The notes: generated by a model not told the origin, from the sequence alone. 16,959 nt of DNA from JBOGUF01 sp050696075 (GCA_050696075.1 JBOGUF010000050.1:1-16959), one strand, 5' to 3'. Shown: positions 1-7,594, numbered from the stretch's first letter. Translations and numbers: made by a program.

Positions 1-30
1 GGGGTCCCCTGACTCCTGACTCCTGACCCC
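1..30. repeat. Three tandem 7-bp units inside a small inverted repeat
   Basis: Three consecutive copies of CCTGAC[T/C] start at 8, 15 and 22. The whole segment is bounded by GGGGTC (1-6) and GACCCC (25-30), which are perfect reverse complements. The right arm touches the stop codon of the minus-strand binding-protein gene, so its transcript could fold here. There is no T-tract visible within the window, so a terminator role is not established. It could equally be an interspersed intergenic repeat. Confidence 0.5.
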
Positions 31-1646
31 TATTCCGCAATCCACCATTCGGACACGTTCCAGGTGTTCGTGCCGCTGCCGGGGTTCGGCGCGAAGCCGC
101 GCACCCGGTTATGCACCGCGTCGAAGAGGACGCGATTGTAGAGGTAGATGTTGGTGGCCTCCTCGATCACGATCTCTTGGAATTGCGCGTAGAGCGCTCC
201 CCGCTCCTCCCGGTCGCCCGTCTGCAAGGCCCGCGTGAGGATCTGGTCGACCTCCTGGTTGGTGTACTTCAGGAAGTTGGACTCGCTGGTCGAGAGCCAG
301 CGTCCGTTGTAGGTGCTGGGATCGACGCCGTATCCCCAGAAACCGTAGGCAATCTGGTAGGTTCCCTCGTTCGATGCCGCGACGAAGGTCGCCAGGTCAA
401 CCGGGGCGATCTCGACCTCGACCCCGATCTCCGCCCACATCGCCTGCGCGAGTTGCACGACTTGCTGCCGCTCGGTATCGCCGGCGATCGACATCAGTTC
501 GATGCGGAGCGACTCGCCGTCCTTCTGGCGCGTGCCCTCGCCGGTCCAGCCGGCCTCGTCGAGCAGTTGGCGGGCGCGTTCCTGGTCGAACGCCATCTTC
601 GGGTCCGGCTCCACGTACGCCCAGCTTGGCCGCGCGATCGGCGACCAATGGGGCTGGACCAGATCGAGCAGCACCGTCTCGGTGATCGCGGCTTTGTCGA
701 GCCCGTAGGTCAGGGCTTGGCGGACCAGGCGGTCGCCGACAACCGGGTCTTGCTGGTTGATCGTGAAGTGGAAGTAGGCATGCGCCAGCGTCTCGCTGAC
801 GGTGTAGTCCTCCAACTCCCGCACGATCGGCACGTGCTCGGCGGTCATCACGTAGCGCATGTCGATCTCGCCCGCTTCGAGGTTGGCAAGCAGCGTATCG
901 GAGTTTGGCACGATCCGGTACTCGATACGGTCCAGATACCCGCCCTCACGCCAGTAGTTCTCGTTGCGCTCGACGATGATGGCGTCGCCGGAGCGCCACT
1001 CGACGAATCGGTACGGGCCAGTGCCGACCGACGGCGCGCGGTTGAGCTCGGTCGTGTTCAGGTCCTGCCCCTCGAAGATGTGCCTGGGCAGAATGCCGTT
1101 CACCCACGTCTCCAAGAAGGCGCCGTGGGGCGCGTTGAGCGTGAAAACGACCGTATGCGGATCGGGCGCGGCGACCGACTCGATGTACTGGAAGTTGAGG
1201 CGTCCGGGCGCATTGACACTGGCGTCGGCGATGGCGTTGTAAGTGAAGAGCACGTCCTCCGCGGTGAAGGGCGTGCCGTCGCTCCAGGTGACGTCGGTTC
1301 GCAAGGGATAGGTATAGGAGAGCAGGTCGGCGCTGATGCCGCCGTTCTCCGGCGACGGCACCTCGGCCGCCAGCACCGGGATGTGGTTCCCGTCCGGGTC
1401 GACGCGTGTCAACGGTTCGTAGACGAAGTTGACTACCTCGTAGCCAACTGTCGTCGCTGTCAGCCACGGGTTGAGATTGTCTGGTTCCTGGATCGACCCG
1501 ATGATCAGCGTTCCGCCCGGCGCCGGCGTTTCGTCCTGCGCGCGCGCCGCGCCCCGCCCGAGCGGTCCCAACGCGACTATCCCCGCCAGCGCCGGCGCCA
1601 ACTGCAACGCCCGCCGCCGCGAAATCATGGTCTGCTCCTTTGCCAT
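30..1646 (-). CDS. Family 5 ABC transporter solute-binding protein (peptide/oligopeptide type)
   Basis: Extracytoplasmic binding protein of a peptide/nickel-type ABC importer (SBP_bac_5 family), 538 aa, the usual size. The start at 1646 is chosen because a GAGAGGAGA ribosome-binding site lies about 8 nt upstream; the frame stays open further upstream but without signal-peptide character. Residues 8-36 form an export signal: SRRRALQ (residues 9-15) fits a twin-arginine motif, a hydrophobic stretch follows, and ARA|Q (34-37) is a likely cleavage site. There is no lipobox cysteine. The mature part opens with the family hallmark GGTLIIGSIQEPDNLNPW and later has RNENYWREGG. No permease or ATPase gene is in the window; they may lie beyond the left edge. 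The M24 peptidase gene upstream in the same orientation suggests peptide use. The ligand cannot be read from sequence. Confidence 0.92.
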   Translation of the reverse strand: MAKEQTMISRRRALQLAPALAGIVALGPLGRGAARAQDETPAPGGTLIIGSIQEPDNLNPWLTATTVGYEVVNFVYEPLTRVDPDGNHIPVLAAEVPSPENGGISADLLSYTYPLRTDVTWSDGTPFTAEDVLFTYNAIADASVNAPGRLNFQYIESVAAPDPHTVVFTLNAPHGAFLETWVNGILPRHIFEGQDLNTTELNRAPSVGTGPYRFVEWRSGDAIIVERNENYWREGGYLDRIEYRIVPNSDTLLANLEAGEIDMRYVMTAEHVPIVRELEDYTVSETLAHAYFHFTINQQDPVVGDRLVRQALTYGLDKAAITETVLLDLVQPHWSPIARPSWAYVEPDPKMAFDQERARQLLDEAGWTGEGTRQKDGESLRIELMSIAGDTERQQVVQLAQAMWAEIGVEVEIAPVDLATFVAASNEGTYQIAYGFWGYGVDPSTYNGRWLSTSESNFLKYTNQEVDQILTRALQTGDREERGALYAQFQEIVIEEATNIYLYNRVLFDAVHNRVRGFAPNPGSGTNTWNVSEWWIAE

Positions 1647-1769
1647 CTGAAATCTCCTCTCTCTCCTGAATGACTCCACGCTGCATGCCAAAAACCGCGT
1701 CGGGATGCTGCTTACCGCGCCGCAACTCCACACCCGTCGTGGCACACCCCCCGTCGTCGTTCGTCGTAG

Positions 1770-1824
1770 GGGCGGGACCTGCACCCGCCCGCGCGTCGAA
1801 GACGCGCATCGGTCGCAGACCGAT
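1770..1824. repeat. Three contiguous perfect hairpins (7-bp stems)
   Basis: Three inverted repeats abut without a gap. GGGCGGG/CCCGCCC has a 7-nt loop (1770-1790). GCGCGTC/GACGCGC has loop GAA (1791-1807). ATCGGTC/GACCGAT has loop GCA (1808-1824). The element begins 2 bp after the peptidase stop codon on the minus strand and is preceded on its other side by GTCGT-rich sequence (1753-1768). There is no T-run, so it is not a standard intrinsic terminator. It may be an interspersed extragenic repeat or a processing/stability element between the peptidase and binding-protein genes. Confidence 0.75.
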
Positions 1825-1826
1825 AA

Positions 1827-3059
1827 CTAGATCTGTACCAACTCCATCGGCAGTGCATTGAACGACTCGTGGCCATTGGCGGTAATCAGCACGTCGTCCT
1901 CGTTCTGGAACCCGCCGACGCCGTTGGCGTAGTAGGGCACCTCGAAGGCGATAACCATCCCCGGCTCCAGCTCCCGCTGTTCGGTCGCCGAGATGAACGG
2001 CCACTCCTCGATAAAGAGGCTGCCGATCGAGTGCCCCAGGTGCCCCCGCGCGTACGACGGGAGACCGTTGGCGCGAACCGCATTTTGGGCGGCGTGGAAG
2101 ACGTCGCGGAACCGCCGGCCGGGCCGCAGTTCTGCTTTCCCCGCCGCGAATCCGGCCAGCAGCGCCGCCTGGATGTGCCGTGCCACGTCGCCCGCACGCC
2201 CATAAGAAAAGGTGCGCCCGATGTCGGACATGCTCCGCGAGAGGACGACGCCGCTGTCGAACTGGATCAAATCCCCCGATTGAACCCGCCGCAACGGATT
2301 GACCTCCGGCCCCCACAAGTAAGGACCGAGATTGACCGTCGATCCGGCCGACTCGAAATCCGGTATGCGCTCGTTCCGCACGGTCCGGCTGATCGCCTCA
2401 CGAAAGCGCGCCTGGACGTCGATTGCGGTCGTCGAGTCATCAAGGCCGCGCAACGACTCGATGATGCCGATCTCGGTCAGGCGGGTCGCCCGGCGGTGCA
2501 GCTCGATCTCGGCCGGGGTTTTGATCGCCCGCACCTCGCGGATCAGGTGCGAGCTATCGACCAGGTGGGTATCGCCGAGCGCGGCTCGGATGCGCTTGAT
2601 GTCGAGCGCCGGCGCGAACTCCAACTCGATGCCCAGCCGCTTGCCAAGCAGCCCGGCGTCGGCCACGGCCGTCCGCATCAGATCGAGCACCATCGCCTCG
2701 TCGTACGTCTCGGCTCGGCGTGCGTCACGCCCGGCGGTGGCCCGCGTAATGATCTGGGCCGGCGTGCCGGCGCTCGCCGGGTCGATCTCGACGCGCTCCA
2801 TCCAGAGAGGATGTGAGAGCACCCGCGCCGCTGGGTGCAGGCGGTGGATGTCCTCCGCTCGCGAATCGGGCGCAATTACAGTCATCGCTCCGTGCGCCGT
2901 GACGACGACCGAGGCCGGACCGGCCCGCCGCCAGATGGTGACGGGAATCCCCGGCGTACCCACCAGGTAGGCGAAGTTCTCGGGTGCGACGACGAGCAGC
3001 CCGTCGAACCCACACGCCTGCATCAGCGCCCGCAACCGCCCATGATCAACCAAGCCCAC
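1827..3059 (-). CDS. M24 family metallopeptidase (Xaa-Pro dipeptidase/aminopeptidase-like)
   Basis: Cytoplasmic pita-bread peptidase of about 410 aa, with an N-terminal creatinase-like domain (to about residue 170) and a C-terminal M24 catalytic domain. The five expected metal ligands are visible, in numbering from the chosen GTG: D268 (IQFDSG), D279 (MSDIGRT), H343 (GHLGHS), E373 (IAFEVPYY) and E387 (FQNEDDV). This indicates an active dinuclear metal enzyme that likely cleaves Xaa-Pro or other dipeptides; creatinase-type activity is an alternative. GTG at 3059 is preferred to the longer open frame (ATG at 3170). GGAAGGA lies 7 nt upstream of it, and the extension runs over a good promoter. 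It is followed by the peptide-binding protein gene in the same direction, 180 bp away. Confidence 0.9.
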   Translation of the reverse strand: MGLVDHGRLRALMQACGFDGLLVVAPENFAYLVGTPGIPVTIWRRAGPASVVVTAHGAMTVIAPDSRAEDIHRLHPAARVLSHPLWMERVEIDPASAGTPAQIITRATAGRDARRAETYDEAMVLDLMRTAVADAGLLGKRLGIELEFAPALDIKRIRAALGDTHLVDSSHLIREVRAIKTPAEIELHRRATRLTEIGIIESLRGLDDSTTAIDVQARFREAISRTVRNERIPDFESAGSTVNLGPYLWGPEVNPLRRVQSGDLIQFDSGVVLSRSMSDIGRTFSYGRAGDVARHIQAALLAGFAAGKAELRPGRRFRDVFHAAQNAVRANGLPSYARGHLGHSIGSLFIEEWPFISATEQRELEPGMVIAFEVPYYANGVGGFQNEDDVLITANGHESFNALPMELVQI

Positions 3060-3141
3060 GGGCCCTTCCTTCCGATGGTATGAAGGCGATTTCCGGTCCA
3101 CAACGAGCGTGGGAGGCAGGCGCCATTGCCCGAGCGCCCAT

Positions 3142-3170
3142 ATTCTATGGTTCTCGATCAGGATATGCAA
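3142..3170 (-). promoter_or_regulatory. Sigma70-like promoter of the M24 peptidase gene
   Basis: On the minus strand TTGCAT (3170-3165) and TAGAAT (3147-3142) are separated by exactly 17 bp. The predicted transcription start is near 3135, giving a leader of roughly 75 nt before the GTG at 3059. The match is by eye, with no experimental support. Confidence 0.5.
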
Positions 3171-3257
3171 TTGCCTTCGGTTGCGGACGTGCCTCGTGCT
3201 TCACCCGCCACCCTGCCGGCGTGATACGCTTCGATCCGATACGAAGGAGCATCGCCT

Positions 3258-3560
3258 ATGACACAGCGCGCAACCGTGAGCACGGCCGACTCTCCGATCA
3301 TCAAAGAGATCGTCGACGAGATCCATTCCGGACTCGGCCAGGTTGTCATCCAGGACGAGGGCGAGGATGTCGCGATCGTGCTGCCGCTCGCAAGGGTTGA
3401 ACGTGGGCGGGGCCGCCGCATCGACTTCAAACCAACCCCAGAGCAAATCGAGCGAGCTATGTCCGCGGCAGGTGGTTGGCATGGGCTCATCGACGCGGAC
3501 GAACTCAAGGCCCAGATCAAGGCCGCTCGCGGTTCCAACCGGCCGACGTACAAGCTGTGA
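3258..3560 (+). CDS. VapB/Phd-like antitoxin
   Basis: Small 100-aa protein directly upstream of a PIN-domain toxin. Residues 12-50 resemble the Phd/VapB fold, with a short helix, then GQVVIQDEGEDVAIVLPL as the beta hairpin. The C-terminal half (about 68-100), with GGWHGLIDADELKAQIKAAR, is typical of the VapB segment that binds and neutralises VapC. The start is set by AAGGAG about 8 nt before the ATG. It would bind the toxin and repress the shared promoter. Its stop overlaps the toxin start (GTGA), indicating translational coupling. Just upstream, CTTCG and CGAAG arms around an 8-nt spacer end at the ribosome-binding site; this is a possible but weak operator. Confidence 0.8.
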   Translation: MTQRATVSTADSPIIKEIVDEIHSGLGQVVIQDEGEDVAIVLPLARVERGRGRRIDFKPTPEQIERAMSAAGGWHGLIDADELKAQIKAARGSNRPTYKL

Positions 3561-3961
3561 GCTATCTGGTCGACACCGATTGGGTTATCGACTTCCTCGA
3601 TGGTCGGCTGCCCGCGGTCCAGCTCATGGGCGGCTTGTTTCCTCGTGGCGTCGGGATCAGCCTCATAACGTACATGGAGGCAATCGAGGGAGTTCGAGGT
3701 GGCTCGGATCCGATGGGAGCCAGTCGAATCCTTCACGACTTTCTTGATGCCGTAACAATCGTTGGATTGTCCGTCGAGAGCGTAGAACGAGCGGCCGACC
3801 TACGCATCGCGCTTCGCCACGAGAATCGCCAAATCAACCATCGCGCCCTCGACATCCTCATTGCCGTCACCGCCATCGAGCGCAATCTCATCCTCGTCAC
3901 CCGCAACATCCGCGACTACAACGACCTACCCGGGCTGCAGCTCTACGACCTCACCGGATAG
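3557..3961 (+). CDS. vapC: VapC-type PIN-domain ribonuclease toxin
   Basis: PIN-domain endoribonuclease of 134 aa, the standard VapC length. The start is the GTG at 3557 within GTGA, overlapping the antitoxin stop. The longer frame from 3476 would overlap the antitoxin deeply and has no PIN sequence. Acidic residues expected for Mg2+ binding are present: D6/D8 in VDTDWVIDFL, E41 in ITYMEAIEG, D99 in ALDILIAVTA, and N117/D120 in VTRNIRDY. The complete set suggests an active nuclease, with tRNA or rRNA cleavage being usual for the family; the target is unknown here. The 3' end overlaps the convergent phosphotransferase gene by 11 bp. Confidence 0.88.
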   Translation: MSYLVDTDWVIDFLDGRLPAVQLMGGLFPRGVGISLITYMEAIEGVRGGSDPMGASRILHDFLDAVTIVGLSVESVERAADLRIALRHENRQINHRALDILIAVTAIERNLILVTRNIRDYNDLPGLQLYDLTG

Positions 3962-4844
3962 AACGACTCCCGTCCGGCGGCGGCAGTCCCAATCGCCGCG
4001 CCGCCCAGGGCAACGCCACCGCCAATTGCCGTAACTGAATCTCGCGTACGCGCGGCGCCGTCGGTGGGATCGGCAGCGGCGCGCGCCACGCCCAATAGCC
4101 GGCGACCTCCACCACCAGACACGGGTCGGCATCCGGCGCCACAACGTCCGGGAGCGGCCCGCCCTCCAGGTGCAGGCTCGGCAGCCAACCGATGAGGTCG
4201 ATCTCGCCGTTGCCGCGGCAGGCGTGATTCCAATCGACAAGCACCGCGCGCCCATCGACCAGGCAGATGTTGTCGCTACGCACGTCGAGGTGGCAGAAGT
4301 CGTCGCCGGCGAGGTCGGCGGCCGCCTCGGCGTCGAGCAGCGCCGGCAAGGCGGCGTCGAGCCAGGCGCGCGAGCAGAGCCCCAGGGTGAGGAATGGCTG
4401 TGGCTCCTCCGCGATCCACGCCCACTCGTTGCCGAGCAATGCGAGATCGTCCATGGTGCGCGGATCAGTTGGCGGTACGGTGGCGTGGACCGTCGCGAGC
4501 ATCTCGATCACCCGCTCCACGTCCTCCGGTCGCCACGGCGGCGGCCAATGCCCGGCGCGCAGGTCCTCGATGACGAGCAGCGGCGGCTCGCCGTCGTCCG
4601 CGCCGAATAACTCGGGGAGGTACGGTTCGCGTACCCATCGGTAGACGGCGATCTCGTCGCGCAACCAGCCCGCCGTCATCACGTCGACGGCAATCTTGGC
4701 GAAGGCGGTGGTTTCATCCGCGAAATGCACGATCAAGCGTCGAATCTGGGTGTACCCGCCACCGGCCGCCGATTCCACGCCGGCCACCCGCCGCCAGGTC
4801 GCGCGCTCGATCCGCTCGATCAGATCCGGCTCGACGATGGTCAT
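3951..4844 (-). CDS. APH-fold phosphotransferase (aminoglycoside phosphotransferase family)
   Basis: A 297-aa kinase-like protein of the aminoglycoside/choline phosphotransferase superfamily. The catalytic loop is HLDVRSDNI (H185, D187, N192), and the metal-binding aspartate is D204 in VLVDWNHA. K50 in FAKIAVD is a plausible ATP-anchoring lysine. The reaction would be ATP-dependent phosphorylation of a hydroxyl on a small molecule. The family covers antibiotics, homoserine, choline and sugars, so resistance should not be assumed. The start has GGAGGAG about 11 nt upstream, and its ATG overlaps the stop of an upstream GNAT remnant (ATGA). It is probably the last gene of the minus-strand run that begins at 7594. 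Confidence 0.82.
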   Translation of the reverse strand: MTIVEPDLIERIERATWRRVAGVESAAGGGYTQIRRLIVHFADETTAFAKIAVDVMTAGWLRDEIAVYRWVREPYLPELFGADDGEPPLLVIEDLRAGHWPPPWRPEDVERVIEMLATVHATVPPTDPRTMDDLALLGNEWAWIAEEPQPFLTLGLCSRAWLDAALPALLDAEAAADLAGDDFCHLDVRSDNICLVDGRAVLVDWNHACRGNGEIDLIGWLPSLHLEGGPLPDVVAPDADPCLVVEVAGYWAWRAPLPIPPTAPRVREIQLRQLAVALPWAARRLGLPPPDGSRSIR

Positions 4845-4969
4845 GACCCTGCAAACTCCTCCGCGATCAGCAGCCCGAAGGGAATCTCGTCGTAATGCCG
4901 GCCGTCAGTCGTTCTTGGACGGCCATACGTTCCCCTCCAACGCATTCCCAAACGTTCGAGACTTTCACG
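4841..4969 (-). pseudogene. C-terminal remnant of a GNAT acetyltransferase
   Basis: This 42-codon stretch reads like the end of a RimJ/RimL-type GNAT protein: SLERLGMRWRGTYG, then TDGRHYDEIPFGLLIAEEF. It aligns by eye with the end of the complete GNAT gene in this window (HEKLGFQREG ... FFDLIHFGLTAEEF). The acetyl-CoA-binding part is missing. The frame is open upstream to 5047, but that sequence (rich in Cys/Arg) does not look like GNAT. A separate frame just before it has MYEELLVQAA followed by a stop, perhaps another decayed piece. The stop codon overlaps the phosphotransferase start, so it may still serve as a coupled leader. This is an interpretation of motif likeness only. Confidence 0.5.
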
Positions 4970-5075
4970 CGGGCGGCCCCGCCGCGGCTTGCACCAGCAA
5001 TTCCTCGTACATCGGTGCTCCAGATCGATTACGCCCGGATGGAGCACGCGCAGCGGCTCCGTTGTCGAACGGATC

Positions 5076-6080
5076 CTATGAACTGGACGCGAGCGTGGTT
5101 TCCAGCCCGGCCGCGAGGACTCGGATGCGGCCGAGCAGGTCCGCCAGCTGATGTTCAGACGCGTCCGCGAGGAAGGCGGGCCAGTGCAGCAGCCGCGTCC
5201 GCAGCTCGGCGGCGTCCATGACGCGCCGGATGTCCCACACCGTCACGTCCTCATCCATGTTCGCGGCCAAGGTCCGCCGATACGCCTCGATCATCTCTCC
5301 GCCGGGCACCGTCCCGCCCGAGAAGCTCGCCCGTTGGAGGAAGAAGGACAGGTCCTCGGGGCCACGCCCCGGTCCCACTTCTTGCCAGTCCGCGAGCACC
5401 ATCCCTCCGCCGTGGTCCGCCAGGATGTTGTCGATGTGGAAATCCCTGTGGCATAGGGTGACCGGGAACGAGGATGGGCCGGTCCCCACCGCGTGGATTC
5501 GTCCTAGCATCCCAAGGACCCACCTGTAGCATTCCGGAGTGAGTATGGTCTCGAACCTCCCCTCGGCCCTCAATCGCTCCCAGTAGGTGTACGCTTGCCG
5601 GATTTCCCCGTCCTTCAGCGCGTCGACCCTGCGCAGCCACCCGAGGGTCGAGAGTTCGCGCCCCTTACCCCAGAACGCCGAGTGGAATCGCCCCAGTTGT
5701 TCGGCCGCCTGGATGTACCGCGTCTCGGTCCACGCCGCCGGCTCGGGAGACGGCTCGTACGCCTCGAGCAGGAGGCAGGCGCCGATGGCTTTGTCGAAGC
5801 GGCTGGCAATCACGCTCGGTACCGATATCCGCACTTCGGAGGCGAGGCGCCGATAGAACAGGATCTCGCGGCGCGCGCGCTCCAGCAGGTACGCGGGGCT
5901 CTCCGGCCGCGTGACCTTGAGGAATCGGTTGCCCGGCGGGAAACTGAGCCGGTACGCGTACGCCCCCGAGGCGCCGCCGGCCAGCAGGTCGTACCCGAAC
6001 AGTTGATCGGCGTCGGTTCCTAGCGCAGCGAGGGACTGTGCCAGGACATCGCCGTGAGGGATTTCGTAGGCTTCAGACAC
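5076..6080 (-). CDS. APH-fold phosphotransferase (second, divergent paralogue)
   Basis: About 334 aa, aminoglycoside phosphotransferase/EcKinase-like fold. The catalytic loop is CHRDFHIDNIL (H211, D213, N218 from the GTG), and the metal-binding aspartate is D231 in LADWQEVGPG. NRFLKVTRPE near residue 55 carries the likely ATP lysine. GTG at 6080 is chosen because AAAGGAG precedes it at 5-6 nt. The frame remains open to an ATG at 6173, but that extension is Ala-rich, lacks a ribosome-binding site and overlaps noncoding-looking sequence with a hairpin. It differs strongly from the other phosphotransferase, so this is not a recent duplication. The HxDxxxDN form (HRDFHIDN) also occurs in choline/ecdysteroid kinase-like families. 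The substrate is unknown. Confidence 0.82.
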   Translation of the reverse strand: MSEAYEIPHGDVLAQSLAALGTDADQLFGYDLLAGGASGAYAYRLSFPPGNRFLKVTRPESPAYLLERARREILFYRRLASEVRISVPSVIASRFDKAIGACLLLEAYEPSPEPAAWTETRYIQAAEQLGRFHSAFWGKGRELSTLGWLRRVDALKDGEIRQAYTYWERLRAEGRFETILTPECYRWVLGMLGRIHAVGTGPSSFPVTLCHRDFHIDNILADHGGGMVLADWQEVGPGRGPEDLSFFLQRASFSGGTVPGGEMIEAYRRTLAANMDEDVTVWDIRRVMDAAELRTRLLHWPAFLADASEHQLADLLGRIRVLAAGLETTLASSS

Positions 6081-6242
6081 AGCCGCTCCTTTCTCAATCC
6101 GGGTCTCGTCCGTATGAGCGATACCCGCGGGCGCGCTGGCAACGCCAGCGGCACCGCGCATGACCGACGCCATCGCGGCACCGGAACTGGCCCGAGCAGG
6201 CCTGGCGGCCGCATCGACCGGCGAGGAGCGGGGAGCGCGGCG

Positions 6243-6818
6243 TTACGGGGAGTAGTCGGGATGGGCCGCCGCGAACTCCTCGGCGGTCAGCCCGAAATGG
6301 ATGAGGTCGAAAAACTGACCGCGCGTGTAGACCATGCGCCGCAGGCAGCCCTCGCGCTGGAACCCCAGCTTCTCGTGCAGCCGGATCGAGGCCTCGTTGA
6401 AGCTGTAGACGCCGACCGTGACCTTCTGATACCGTCGCTCTTCGAAGTAGTAGCGCAACACGAGCCGGATTGCTTCGACCGCGTACCCCTTGCCCCGATA
6501 CTCCTGCCGTACGTTGATCCCGTAGGAGAGCGTGCCGACGCGCGGGTCGCAGTGGTGCGTCGTCAGGTCGCCGACCGCCTCGCCCGCCTCGTTCTCGATC
6601 ACAAACCGGACGTTGTCTCCTTCCCGCGCCCGCGTCGACTCGGCTTCCGCCCAACGCTTGACCGCCTCCTCCGACCCCGGAAAGGGCACCTCGTAGAGGG
6701 CGCGCGCCTGCTCGTCGTCCTGGTTCCAGGCAAAGTAAGTTGGCCAGTCGTCCGGCTCGATCGCCCGCAACCTGACCCGTTCGCCCTGCCAGATGCTGCC
6801 GCTGGTGTCGAAGGGCAT
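6243..6818 (-). CDS. GNAT family N-acetyltransferase (RimJ/RimL-like)
   Basis: Cytoplasmic acetyltransferase of 191 aa using acetyl-CoA. It begins with the RimJ/RimL signature GERVRLRAIEPDDW, has motif A with the pyrophosphate-binding RGKGYA (108-113), and ends with NEASIRLHEKLGFQREG and a typical final strand. Substrates in this family are protein N-termini, amines and some antibiotics; none can be assigned. Two starts are possible: ATG at 6818 (GAGGGG 12 nt upstream) or GTG at 6842, which would overlap the metallophosphoesterase stop as GTGA and add eight residues. In either case it is tightly coupled to the gene upstream. The next gene follows after 162 bp. Confidence 0.87.
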   Translation of the reverse strand: MPFDTSGSIWQGERVRLRAIEPDDWPTYFAWNQDDEQARALYEVPFPGSEEAVKRWAEAESTRAREGDNVRFVIENEAGEAVGDLTTHHCDPRVGTLSYGINVRQEYRGKGYAVEAIRLVLRYYFEERRYQKVTVGVYSFNEASIRLHEKLGFQREGCLRRMVYTRGQFFDLIHFGLTAEEFAAAHPDYSP

Positions 6819-6838
6819 TGCTCGTTGCGTCCCCTCGC

Positions 6839-7594
6839 TCACGCCCCACCCCCGCCGTCTCGTCCCTGGTATCTGGCCGCGAAGGCGTCCGGCTCCGGCA
6901 TGCCGCCGTCGAACGCCTGGCGCACGACCGCCGCGACGTCGAACGGCACGCGCCGAAACTCGAGGCCGAAGCGCCCATTCTCGACGGAGAGCACGGCGCA
7001 TTCGGCCCAATGGTCGGCCTGGAAGTTGTCCTCGGGTTGATGGCGGTCGAAGGCGAAACCGACGCTGCCCGGATTGACAAAGAGGGCGTCCCCAAAACGC
7101 CGCACCTGTTGCAAGTGCGTGTGCCCACCGGTGAAAACGGCCGCGCCCGATTCGCCGAGCAGCCGCCGCGCCTCGTCGTCCGGCGTCGTCGGCAGGATGA
7201 TGTCGTCGAACGAATCCGGCGACCCGTGGAAGCAAAGCAACAGACGCCCGTCCGGCAACTCGACCTCCACCGTCGGCACAAACGCGGCAACGAACGCCTG
7301 GTCCTCCGCCGAAAGTTGTTCCAACTGCCAAGCGCGGATGGCGCGCATCCGCTCCGTCGCCGGCTTTTCCGCCCCGGTCTCCTCACCGGTCAGCAACCAG
7401 GCGTCGGCGTTTCCCATTACCACCGGGCAACCCATCTCCCGCAACCGCGCCACTGTTTCCGCCGGCCGCGGTCCTCCTTGGATTGCATCGCCCAAGCAAA
7501 CCATACGCTCAACGGATCGCCCGCCCAGATCCTCCAACACCGCGTCCAACGCTCCGCAATTGCCATGGATATCCGAGATCAGCGCAATCCGCAC
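6839..7594 (-). CDS. Calcineurin-like metallophosphoesterase (YfcE/MJ0936-like)
   Basis: A 251-aa dinuclear metallophosphoesterase. All motifs are present: D8-x-H10 (ISDIHGN), GD at 35-36 (CLGDAIQGGP), GNAD at 61-64 in place of the common GNHD/E, H123 (CFHGSP) and GGHTH (156-160). The family hydrolyses phosphodiesters or phosphomonoesters, including cyclic nucleotides in some members. GTG at 7594 is chosen for a GGGGAGGA ribosome-binding site 6 nt upstream and because the protein then starts with the canonical VRIALISDIHGN. The first gene of the minus-strand run to 3951. Having A63 where many homologues carry His may change metal or substrate preference, though GNAD and GNCD variants are common. 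Confidence 0.9.
   Translation of the reverse strand: MRIALISDIHGNCGALDAVLEDLGGRSVERMVCLGDAIQGGPRPAETVARLREMGCPVVMGNADAWLLTGEETGAEKPATERMRAIRAWQLEQLSAEDQAFVAAFVPTVEVELPDGRLLLCFHGSPDSFDDIILPTTPDDEARRLLGESGAAVFTGGHTHLQQVRRFGDALFVNPGSVGFAFDRHQPEDNFQADHWAECAVLSVENGRFGLEFRRVPFDVAAVVRQAFDGGMPEPDAFAARYQGRDGGGGA

Noticed and set aside
1..30. Possible CRISPR array at the left edge
   Set aside because: The units are 7 bp, directly adjacent and have no unique spacers.
111..1673. Plus-strand open frame of 520 codons
   Set aside because: It lies antisense to the binding-protein gene, has Arg/Val/Asp-rich composition with no family motif, and is explained by the GC-rich codon positions of the real gene.
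946..2316. Minus-strand open frame of 456 codons spanning two genes
   Set aside because: It is out of frame with both the binding protein and the peptidase, very rich in Arg/Ala/Gly, and has no recognisable domain.
6134..6150. Hairpin CGCTGGC-AAC-GCCAGCG as a terminator between the GNAT and phosphotransferase genes
   Set aside because: No T-run follows on the minus strand and the stem is short for a GC-rich region, so I do not call it a terminator.
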